A stretch of 53,805 nucleotides of DNA from UKL13-2 sp038236905 (GTDB taxonomy: Bacteria; Pseudomonadota; Gammaproteobacteria; Burkholderiales; Usitatibacteraceae), in assembly GCA_038236905.1 (NCBI GenBank), contig JBBRZG010000006.1:1-53805 (forward strand). The letters are read 5' to 3'. The position numbers were made by a program, and so were the translations under genes. This document shows positions 17,870-24,640 of this stretch, one piece after another (position 1 is the stretch's first letter; every line of letters starts with the position of its first letter). Under the pieces are notes generated by a model. It was not told the DNA's origin. It worked only from the letters and a program-made list of their open reading frames with translations, and did not search any database.

Positions 17870-19215
17870 CCGTGTGACGCCATCCCGTATAAGGCCCCGC
17901 CCGTCCCCGGGAACAGCTGATGGAAATCTGCTGGCGTGGTCAACTGCGTGTTGCTCGGCTGTTGATCTATCGTCAAGCCGCTTCGCGCCAACCGCCGAAT
18001 CATGTTCTGTTCGCATTTCTCAATCTCCGCCACATCAAAATGTTTTCCATCCCCTATTGCTGGGGCGTTAATCAAACACAGTAATCGTTCATCTTGTTCG
18101 CTGCCTATTTTTTTATCGGTGTCCCGGTCTTGCGCGCAAACGTAAACAGTTGCCTTGTGCGGCAGTCGATGGTGTTCGAAAATATCGCGAAACTCTGAAG
18201 CGTAGTCGTCATCAAAAAAAACGTTATGTCGCGATAGAGGAAATCCGCTGGTTTTGGCGTTGATTGACCACGTCATCGCGGAAAGAGATCGAGCCGAAGC
18301 CGGCGTGGACGGCACTGCCTTGCAGGCTGATGCGCCGAGCAAGCCTTGTGCGAGCGCGCTGGCATCGCCGTTAAATATGATCGAGTCTGCGTCGATAATT
18401 TCGCCGCTGCTAAGACGTACGCCGGCGGCATGGCCACCCCGCACGATGATTTCTTCACAGTGCGCACCATAGCGAATATCAGCGCCTCGTTGTGTGGCTA
18501 AATTTGCCAGCGCTTTGGCGACGGCATGCATGCCGCCATCGACGCTCCACACGCCGTCCATTTCAACCTGCGCGATCAGCATCAGGGTGGCGGGCGCTTG
18601 GAAAGGGGAAGAGCCGCAATACGTGGCGTAACGGCCGTAGAGTTGTTGCAACCGTGGATCACGGAAATGTTTAGCGAGCGCGCGCCACAAGCTTGAAAAT
18701 GGTCCGAGGCGCGCTAGCACCGCCAACCCGCGCGGTCCAAGGCCCATCCCTAGGCTGGTTAACGTAGGTCGCTCTGAGCGAATGTAGGGGCCTTCCAACG
18801 CATCATAGACACGTTTGGCCTCGGCGCAAAAACTGAGAAATCGCTTGGCCTCTGGCGGCCCGGCAAACGCGCCAATGGCGTCGGTTGAGCGTTGCAGGTC
18901 GGCGTAAAGATCAAGTGTTTCCGAGCTGTTCCATGCGTGGCGCGCCAATATATCAAGTGGTGTCAAGCGGAGTTCGGTATCGAGGGTGGTGCCAGCTGCT
19001 TCGAAGATGTGCTCCAAAATCCAGCGCATCGTAAAAACAGTCGGACCCGAATCGATCGGCGCACCGTTGATTATCAATTGACGCATCTTGCCGCCAGGCG
19101 TGTCCGCGCGCTCAAGGACGGTGACGCGCAAGCCTTTCGATGCCAGCAACAGCGCACTAGTGAGCCCACCCATGCCTGCCCCGATTACCACTGCATGATG
19201 CTCACGCTTGTGCAT
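17644..19215 (-). CDS. crtD: Methoxyneurosporene dehydrogenase CrtD
   Basis: A 523-residue FAD-dependent carotenoid C-3,4 desaturase. The N-terminal fold shows VVIGAGMGGLTSALLLASKGLRVTVLERADTPGGKM, and the C-terminal motif is LYLAGGSVHPGPGVPMAAMSGQLA; this GGSVHPGPGVPMA form separates CrtD from CrtI. It overlaps the end of crtA by 14 bases and runs deep into crtC. The last 25 codons (SRSRRVVISGGM...) are not conserved-looking and occupy the DNA that also encodes the crtC N-terminus. Confidence 0.93.
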   Translation of the reverse strand: MHKREHHAVVIGAGMGGLTSALLLASKGLRVTVLERADTPGGKMRQLIINGAPIDSGPTVFTMRWILEHIFEAAGTTLDTELRLTPLDILARHAWNSSETLDLYADLQRSTDAIGAFAGPPEAKRFLSFCAEAKRVYDALEGPYIRSERPTLTSLGMGLGPRGLAVLARLGPFSSLWRALAKHFRDPRLQQLYGRYATYCGSSPFQAPATLMLIAQVEMDGVWSVDGGMHAVAKALANLATQRGADIRYGAHCEEIIVRGGHAAGVRLSSGEIIDADSIIFNGDASALAQGLLGASACKAVPSTPASARSLSAMTWSINAKTSGFPLSRHNVFFDDDYASEFRDIFEHHRLPHKATVYVCAQDRDTDKKIGSEQDERLLCLINAPAIGDGKHFDVAEIEKCEQNMIRRLARSGLTIDQQPSNTQLTTPADFHQLFPGTGGALYGMASHGWMASFKRPSSTSQLPGLYLAGGSVHPGPGVPMAAMSGQLAAVTLMDHLDSTSRSRRVVISGGMSTPSATTGSMD

Positions 19216-19963
19216 CGAGCGGCTTTTGTGTTCGTTTCAGTGATTGATCCTGTGAGGTCAACATCAATTCTGCTGACTGCGATTTCCACATGCCGCGCGC
19301 GTCATACGGAATGAATCGCGTGAACATGGATTCTGAAAAAAAATGCCCGGCATGCGCCGCGCGTATGGCGTCCATGTGCGCGCCCGTGCGCGCATACGCG
19401 TCCATGGCGGCAACACTTTCCCAGATCGTAAATGTAGCCTGCCGAAGCAATGGCGACTCTCCCAGACCGGCGGCCAGTAAGCAGCCATGTGCTCTCTGCA
19501 GAGATAGTTCCGCAGGTGGTGCCCGCCGCCAAAATTTAGCGGCTACTACAGGGCGAATGGAAGCGCGAGTGAGGGCTGCGACTGGCATCATCAGCGCCGC
19601 TGATGGTGCGCTGGCCGTGATGGTCAGCGGCGCCTGATTTGCCCAGCTTCCCCGACTGGAAAATGCTTTCAATTTCACGCAAAAAAATTCGCGTGCGTGT
19701 TGGCGATAGGCGCTCAACACTTTCGAATTTGCAATAAATTTTGTCGCGGCCGCATCGTCAACAAAGGCACAAAAAAGGCCCTGATGAGACGGGCTGGGTC
19801 GTAGCCCGAACCCCGCGTTTTCACCGCTGCCCAGCACTTTAAAAAACGTAATTCCGGCTTCGCGGCGCAGCGAAAACCGACAAAATAAAAAATGCCAAAA
19901 GCCCCACAGGCGCGCGTGCGGCGAGATATCTACCAACACAATAACTGCAACGGTGCCGCTCAC
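19202..19963 (-). CDS. crtA: Spheroidene monooxygenase CrtA
   Basis: A 253-residue protein of the CrtA family, which adds the 2-keto group to spheroidene or spirilloxanthin with O2. Conserved blocks are FFKVLGSGENAGFGLRPSPSHQGLFCAF, TFTIWESVAAMDAYARTG and FFSESMFTRFIPYDARG. The start is GTG 19963. It heads the minus-strand crtA-crtD-crtC operon and is divergent from crtF. Its presence predicts ketocarotenoids under air. Confidence 0.92.
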   Translation of the reverse strand: MSGTVAVIVLVDISPHARLWGFWHFLFCRFSLRREAGITFFKVLGSGENAGFGLRPSPSHQGLFCAFVDDAAATKFIANSKVLSAYRQHAREFFCVKLKAFSSRGSWANQAPLTITASAPSAALMMPVAALTRASIRPVVAAKFWRRAPPAELSLQRAHGCLLAAGLGESPLLRQATFTIWESVAAMDAYARTGAHMDAIRAAHAGHFFSESMFTRFIPYDARGMWKSQSAELMLTSQDQSLKRTQKPLDAQA

Positions 19964-20176
19964 AAATACAACCCTCGAAGATAAAAATAATATGGCTTCA
20001 ATTTTTTAGACGCCGAATGCGGTGGTGTTCATGTTTTTAATATCAGCGTGAGTTAAAGCCATGAGTCTCACTTATATTACGGAACAAATATAGTTGAATA
20101 TTAATCCCTAAAAATACCGATTAACAAAAACACAAGGACAGGCCAAGATGAATATTATTCTATTGAGTGACGCCGT
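19964..20176. promoter_or_regulatory. Divergent crtA/crtF intergenic region with a 10-codon leader ORF
   Basis: The region is A/T-rich and must hold both divergent promoters; no exact TGT-N12-ACA box is present. A 10-codon ORF (20148-20180, MNIILLSDAV) with AAGGA at 20134-20138 ends in TGA that overlaps the crtF ATG as ATGA (20177-20180). The crtF start itself has no strong ribosome binding site, so translation could be coupled to this leader. Confidence 0.45.
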
Positions 20177-21325
20177 ATGATGGGTGAAGATAAAAACCGC
20201 GCCGCTCCATTAAGCCTGCTTGACCGAATACTTGCCAAGCGGGATCAGCTCATTTCCAGTGATGGTTTTCGCCGCTGGGCGAGTGCATTTCCGCTGACAC
20301 GCCCGATCGCGCAGCGTCGCGCGCGCGAGCTTTTTGATATTTGTGCGGGGTTTGTTTACTCACAAGTGCTATTGACATGCGTTCGCCTCGATTTGTTTGA
20401 AATTCTTGCCGAGGGTCCCAAATCGATGGCGGAACTTTCACCGCGCCTAGGGCTGACGCTAGACGCGACTGAAAGACTTGTCCGCGCTGCGATCTCTTTG
20501 GGCCTTGTTGCCAAACGCAGCCATCAGCGATTTGGTTTGGGGCAGTTGGGCGCAGCCATGGTCGGCAACGAGGCGGTAAAATCGATGGTCGAGCATCACA
20601 GTATTTTTTATAAGGATATTGAAGACCCTGTCGCCCTTCTCAAAGTGGCACCGGGAACACAAACCACGCAGCTCTCACGCTATTGGCCCTATGCGGGCGC
20701 AACGCAGCCGGATGCGCTGGATAGCGAGCAGGTGGTCGCCTACAGTAAGCTCATGTCGGAGTCACAGGCATTGATTGCGAGTGAAATACTGGACACCTAC
20801 CCGATGAATCACCATCAGTGCTTGCTGGATGTTGGCGGCGGTGCGGGAACGTTTTTGATTGCCGCTGCCGCCAGACATGCAAATTTGCACCTGAAATTAT
20901 TCGATTTGCCGGCAGTTGCCGAGATTGCAAATACGCGATTTGCGGAAGTTGGCATTGCCACGCGCGCCGAGGCGTTCGGCGGTGATTTTGTCGTCACGCC
21001 ATTGCCTGAAGGTGCGGACGTGGTGTCGCTGATTCGTGTCGCGTTCGATCATCCCGATGACAAAGTGCTAAATATTTTACGAGCTATTCGCAAAATCCTG
21101 CCTAAGAACGGCACTTTGCTAGTGGCCGAACCGATGGCCGGCACGATCGGCGCAGAGGCAATGGGCGATGCATATTTCGGGTTTTACCTGCTGGCGATGG
21201 GGCGCGGTCGATCACGAACAGTCGGAGAACTGCGCGCGTTATTGAATGAGGCTGGCTTTGGTCGCATCACGGTCGCCCGGACCCGAATGCCGCTGCAAAC
21301 CAAGCTCATCATCGCAAATATTTAA
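20177..21325 (+). CDS. crtF: Hydroxyneurosporene O-methyltransferase CrtF
   Basis: A 382-residue SAM-dependent methyltransferase that methylates the 1-hydroxy group made by CrtC. It has an N-terminal dimerisation/helix-turn-helix-like region (LTCVRLDLFEILAEGPKSMAELSPRLGL) and the SAM-binding glycine motif LLDVGGGAGTFL; GTLLVAEPMAGT follows. ATG 20177 is chosen; a second ATG at 20180 is out of phase. It lies upstream of the puf genes on the same strand, the typical place. Confidence 0.92.
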   Translation: MMGEDKNRAAPLSLLDRILAKRDQLISSDGFRRWASAFPLTRPIAQRRARELFDICAGFVYSQVLLTCVRLDLFEILAEGPKSMAELSPRLGLTLDATERLVRAAISLGLVAKRSHQRFGLGQLGAAMVGNEAVKSMVEHHSIFYKDIEDPVALLKVAPGTQTTQLSRYWPYAGATQPDALDSEQVVAYSKLMSESQALIASEILDTYPMNHHQCLLDVGGGAGTFLIAAAARHANLHLKLFDLPAVAEIANTRFAEVGIATRAEAFGGDFVVTPLPEGADVVSLIRVAFDHPDDKVLNILRAIRKILPKNGTLLVAEPMAGTIGAEAMGDAYFGFYLLAMGRGRSRTVGELRALLNEAGFGRITVARTRMPLQTKLIIANI

Positions 21326-21485
21326 GTAGTTAGAGAATTATTGTGCAGCGCAATATCGAAAGACTGCCAAAAGTGTACATTTTTGTTGACAACTCCAACA
21401 GTCAGCGTAAATTGACAGTATTCCGCGACAACGCTCAAAAGCGGTGCGCAGGGCCAAGGTTAAATTTACAAGTCGGAGTACTTGA
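21326..21485 (+). promoter_or_regulatory. Puf promoter region with exact PpsR-type box
   Basis: TGTACATTTTTGTTGACA (21374-21391) is an exact TGT-N12-ACA match to the PpsR/CrtJ consensus. Its right half is also a TTGACA (21386-21391) that can serve as -35, with TAAATT at 21408-21413 (16-base spacing) as a weak -10. A second TTGACA is at 21412-21417. This arrangement would let the repressor compete directly with RNA polymerase at the puf promoter. Confidence 0.6.
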
Positions 21486-21854
21486 ATGTCGTTTTTTGGT
21501 AGCGCAGCTCTCATTGAACCAAGTCGTGATGTAATCACGAGCCAGCGCTTGCTATCGGCGAGCAACAGACTGGTTGGGGACCCGAGCAGCACATCTGCAT
21601 TAGAAATGCTTAGCCGCAGCGTAGAAGCGTTAGAGCCTGCGGACAGCAAAACCAGCATAGAGGCCAGCTGCTCAAGCATCATTTCAGCTTTTGAGCACGG
21701 CAATCAGCTTAGCAAATCGAATCAATTTTCCTGGCATTGCCAGGGTCCGAATCTGTCGAGACTATTTTTGTCACGGCGATACCCGGCCGCGCGGGATTTG
21801 TGCGGTAACGGCCCTATGCACAAAACATATGGCCAAAACAGGAGGTTTATATGA
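21486..21854 (+). CDS. Candidate small ORF coupled to pufB
   Basis: A 122-codon ORF with GGAG seven bases before ATG 21486, whose TGA overlaps the pufB start as ATGA (21851-21854). The first 70 residues look like an ordinary helical protein (SRDVITSQRLLSASNRLV, SALEMLSRSVEALEPADSKTSIEA). The last 50 residues are Arg/Ser/Gly-rich and less protein-like, and the DNA there holds a small perfect hairpin CCTGGC/GCCAGG (21730-21744). It shows no similarity I can see to PufQ. It may be real, or an untranslated puf leader with a chance frame. Confidence 0.35.
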   Translation: MSFFGSAALIEPSRDVITSQRLLSASNRLVGDPSSTSALEMLSRSVEALEPADSKTSIEASCSSIISAFEHGNQLSKSNQFSWHCQGPNLSRLFLSRRYPAARDLCGNGPMHKTYGQNRRFI

Positions 21855-22012
21855 GTGAAAGACAACTTCACGGGGGTTCTAATTCTGGGCTCACTGAGGC
21901 AGAAGCTCGGGAATTTCATGGCTATTACATGACCGGGCTAATTGGGTTCACCGCCATTGCGGTCGTTGCACACATTCTGGTTTGGATGTGGCGTCCCTGG
22001 TTCGGCGGCTGA
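21851..22012 (+). CDS. pufB: LH1 antenna beta subunit PufB
   Basis: A 53-residue light-harvesting 1 beta polypeptide. The sequence GLTEAEAREFHGYYMTGLIGF, the transmembrane helix with the bacteriochlorophyll-ligating His41 in AVVAHILVW, and the terminal WRPWFGG are diagnostic. A strong ribosome binding site GGAGG (21841-21845) precedes ATG 21851. It is the first structural gene of the puf operon. Confidence 0.95.
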   Translation: MSERQLHGGSNSGLTEAEAREFHGYYMTGLIGFTAIAVVAHILVWMWRPWFGG

Positions 22013-22028
22013 TCAATTTTGATACCGA

Positions 22029-22052
22029 TGTTGAACGGCGCACGTTTCAACA
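22029..22052 (+). other. Hairpin downstream of pufB
   Basis: Inverted repeat TGTTGAA (22029-22035) / TTCAACA (22046-22052) with a 10-base loop, in the 90 bases between pufB and the next small gene. In puf operons intercistronic hairpins adjust segmental mRNA stability; that role is inferred here. Confidence 0.4.
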
Positions 22053-22102
22053 CCATCCAGCTTTAAGAGTGTTGTAGCGAACGTCAAATAAGAGGTGAAC
22101 AA

Positions 22103-22336
22103 ATGAATATTCAGACAGCAAGCAATTCCTTATCAGCGGTGGCTCACCAAGAAAAACTGTGGTTTAAGTTTCTCTTCGTGACCGCCTTTTGTGCTTTGTT
22201 GATGATTGCCTTGTCGGCAAATGTCGTCGGACTCAAATGGCGTTCATGGTTTCCCGGTGCGCAAGAAATTAAGCCCTTATTTGGAAGCGTTAAAGCCGCT
22301 GTGAATTCATCTGTTCCTCTAATGTTTGTTGAATAG
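22103..22336 (+). CDS. Unassigned single-span membrane protein between pufB and pufA (LH1 beta-like)
   Basis: A 77-residue ORF with a good ribosome binding site (AGAGGTG, 22091-22097) sits where pufA is normally found directly after pufB. One hydrophobic helix spans residues about 20-44, followed by LKWRSWFPGAQ and an amphipathic tail ending VPLMFVE. Aligning the aromatic ends, ANVVGLKWRSWF matches AHILVWMWRPWF of PufB, with Asn40 in place of the chlorophyll-ligating His41. It may thus be a divergent beta-like polypeptide that does not bind bacteriochlorophyll in the usual way, or an LH1 accessory chain. I do not recognise a named family. Position and ribosome binding site make it very likely to be translated. 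Confidence 0.75.
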   Translation: MNIQTASNSLSAVAHQEKLWFKFLFVTAFCALLMIALSANVVGLKWRSWFPGAQEIKPLFGSVKAAVNSSVPLMFVE

Positions 22337-22347
22337 GAGATACAAAA

Positions 22348-22569
22348 ATGTGGCGAATTTGGCTTTTAGTTGACCCAAGAAGAGTGTTTGTAATCCAGGG
22401 AATCTTTCTAGCATTCCTGGCGATCATGATTCACTTTGTGTTGCTCAGCACTGAGCGCTATAACTGGTTGAATGATCCAAGTTTCAACAAGCCGGTTGTA
22501 AAAATGGCACCTGCTGCCATGCAGCAGAACGCACCAATGCCCCCCGCGCAGGGCTCGGCCGGTAAGTAG
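22348..22569 (+). CDS. pufA: LH1 antenna alpha subunit PufA
   Basis: A 73-residue light-harvesting 1 alpha polypeptide. The start MWRIWLLVDPRRVFVIQGIF, the bacteriochlorophyll-ligating His in AIMIHFVLLST, and RYNWLND after the helix are diagnostic. The C-terminal tail is long and rich in Pro, Ala and Met (PVVKMAPAAMQQ...). GGAGA at 22336-22340 precedes ATG 22348. Confidence 0.95.
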   Translation: MWRIWLLVDPRRVFVIQGIFLAFLAIMIHFVLLSTERYNWLNDPSFNKPVVKMAPAAMQQNAPMPPAQGSAGK

Positions 22570-22581
22570 GCCTGTATGCGT

Positions 22582-22660
22582 GGGGAAGCGGATAAGGTAC
22601 TGGCGGTACGGGTTCACGCCTGTTTTGCGAGTTTCGAGCTAGTGTCTTATCCGCCGCCCC
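22582..22660 (+). other. Large intercistronic mRNA hairpin between pufA and pufL
   Basis: GGGG (22582-22585) plus GCGGATAAG (22588-22596) pair with CTTATCCGC (22646-22654) plus CCCC (22657-22660), separated by a 2x2 internal loop; a further ACT/AGT pairing extends the stem inward. In known puf operons a stem-loop at this place blocks 3'-5' decay and makes the antenna mRNA more abundant than that of pufLM. The structure is read directly; the role is from known puf operons. Confidence 0.75.
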
Positions 22661-22761
22661 GTTATTAAATTTGTTGTTCCAGCAGGGTTTTTGCGTGATG
22701 CGTTCATGTGGTATGTGGGGCGCACGGCACATGTTTCACCCGTCTTGTGGAGGAGTTGGCG

Positions 22762-23586
22762 ATGTCGTTACTCAGTTTTGAAAGAAAATATCGTGTTCGT
22801 GGCGGAACGTTGCTTGGCGGCGATTTGTTCGACTTCTGGGTGGGGCCGTTTTATGTCGGCTTCTTCGGTGTCACTAGCATCTTTTTTATCGCAGTCGGTG
22901 TGGCACTCATTTTATGGGGCGCGTCGATTGGGCCAACGTGGAATATTTGGCAAATCAATATTGCGCCGCCGGACCTCTCTTACGGACTTAAATTTGCGCC
23001 GCTGCGCGAAGGCGGCCTGTGGCAGCTCATTACTATTTGTGCGCTCGGATCATTCGTTTCGTGGGCGCTGCGCGAAGTTGAAATCTGTCGAAAGCTGGGT
23101 ATCGGGTATCACGTCCCGTTTGCGTTTGCCTTCGCCATTCTTGCCTACGTTACTCTGGTCATCGTGCGGCCGATTTTGATGGGCGCATGGGGTCATGGCT
23201 TCCCATATGGCATCTTGAGCCACCTTGACTGGGTCTCCAACACCGGTTATCAATATCTGCATTTTCACTACAACCCCGCGCACATGATCGCAGTGAGCTT
23301 TTTCTTCACCACTGCGCTAGCGTTGGCGATGCATGGTGGTTTGGTGCTGTCGGCGGTCAATCCCCTTAAAGGTGAACCGGTTAAAACGCCGGAACATGAA
23401 AACACTTGGATTCGGGACACGATCGGGTATTCCATCGGAACCCTCGGCATTCACCGTCTGGGCTTGTTCCTCGCGCTGTCGGCAGTCTTTTGGAGCGCAA
23501 TTTGTATCGTGATTAGCGGTCCGTTCTGGACGCGGGGCTGGCCTGAATGGTGGACATGGTGGTTGAGCCTTTCCATCTGGCGTTGA
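22762..23586 (+). CDS. pufL: Photosynthetic reaction centre L subunit PufL
   Basis: A 274-residue reaction-centre subunit with five transmembrane helices. It starts with MSLLSFERKYRVRGGTLLGGDLFDFWVGPFYVGFFGV in the standard way, and the His residues that bind special-pair and accessory pigments and iron are present (HLDWVSNTGYQYLHFHYNPAHM, ALAMHGG, TLGIHRLG). GGAGGAG at 22749-22755 precedes ATG 22762; the open frame upstream to 22708 is not used. Confidence 0.97.
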   Translation: MSLLSFERKYRVRGGTLLGGDLFDFWVGPFYVGFFGVTSIFFIAVGVALILWGASIGPTWNIWQINIAPPDLSYGLKFAPLREGGLWQLITICALGSFVSWALREVEICRKLGIGYHVPFAFAFAILAYVTLVIVRPILMGAWGHGFPYGILSHLDWVSNTGYQYLHFHYNPAHMIAVSFFFTTALALAMHGGLVLSAVNPLKGEPVKTPEHENTWIRDTIGYSIGTLGIHRLGLFLALSAVFWSAICIVISGPFWTRGWPEWWTWWLSLSIWR

Positions 23587-23635
23587 TTTGCCCTCATCGC
23601 TCACGCTGAATACAGACAAGAATTAGGAGAACACG

Positions 23636-24640
23636 ATGGCCGAGTACAAAGAATATCAAAACATTTTTACCCAGGTGCAAGTGCGCGGCCCGGCCTACAT
23701 GGGCACGCCGCTACCGCCGGGAATTTGGCAGCGACAGTGGGGCATCATCTCTGAAGAAAAGCCGTGGTTCGTGCATTTGCTTGGGCGTTTCGGTGACGCG
23801 CAAGTCGGGCCAGTTTATCTGGGGAGCCTGGGTATTGCGGCTTTACTGTGCGGGATTATTGCGATCCAGATCATGGGCTGGAATATGTTTGCACAAGTGC
23901 ATTTTAATCCGCTCGAATTTATTCGCCAGCTTCCCTGGCTAGCGCTTGAGCCGCCATCGCCTGCCTACGGTTTACGGATGCCGCCGCTGAATGAAGGTGG
24001 TTGGTGGCTGATGGCAGGTTTTTTCCTGACAGCCTCAATTTTATTATGGTGGGCTAGAACTTATCGCCGCGCGATCGCTCTAGGAATGGGAACGCACGTG
24101 GCGTGGGCATTTGCTGCTGCGATATGGCTGTACTTGGTGCTTGGTTTCATTCGTCCAGTCCTGATGGGTAGCTGGGGAGAAGCCGTGCCGTTCGGTATTT
24201 TCCCGCACCTCGATTGGACTGCAGCGTTCTCGATCCGTTACGGTAACCTTTTCTACAATCCGTTTCACATGCTTTCAATTGCTTTCCTTTATGGTTCTGC
24301 GCTTTTATTTGCGATGCACGGCGCAACCATCCTAGCGGTCAGTCGTTTTGGCGGCGAGCGAGAGATTGAGCAGATTGTTGATCGCGGTACCGCGTCAGAG
24401 CGTGCGGCATTATTCTGGCGCTGGACGATGGGCTTTAACGCATCGATGGAATCGATCCATCGTTGGGCTTGGTGGTTTGCCGTATTGACCACGCTCACAG
24501 GTGGTATCGGCATTCTTTTAACCGGTACCGTAGTTGATAACTGGTATCTCTGGGCCGTAAAACACGGTGTCGCACCGATGTATCCGAATTCGTGGCCGAC
24601 CGTGATTGATCCCGCAACGCTTCCAGGAGCACCGCGATGA
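23636..24640 (+). CDS. pufM: Photosynthetic reaction centre M subunit PufM
   Basis: A 334-residue reaction-centre subunit, partner of PufL. Conserved parts are EYKEYQNIFTQVQVRGP, the lumenal FPHLDWTAAFSIRYGNLFYNPFHM pigment/iron-binding region, and MGFNASMESIHRWAWW. The C-terminal extension (KHGVAPMYPNSWP) is typical of species with a bound cytochrome subunit. Its TGA overlaps the pufC start (ATGA 24637-24640). Confidence 0.97.
   Translation: MAEYKEYQNIFTQVQVRGPAYMGTPLPPGIWQRQWGIISEEKPWFVHLLGRFGDAQVGPVYLGSLGIAALLCGIIAIQIMGWNMFAQVHFNPLEFIRQLPWLALEPPSPAYGLRMPPLNEGGWWLMAGFFLTASILLWWARTYRRAIALGMGTHVAWAFAAAIWLYLVLGFIRPVLMGSWGEAVPFGIFPHLDWTAAFSIRYGNLFYNPFHMLSIAFLYGSALLFAMHGATILAVSRFGGEREIEQIVDRGTASERAALFWRWTMGFNASMESIHRWAWWFAVLTTLTGGIGILLTGTVVDNWYLWAVKHGVAPMYPNSWPTVIDPATLPGAPR

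Noticed and set aside
21338..21703. Minus-strand 121-codon frame upstream of pufB
   Set aside because: It lies antisense across the puf promoter and leader, has no good ribosome binding site, and no recognisable domain.
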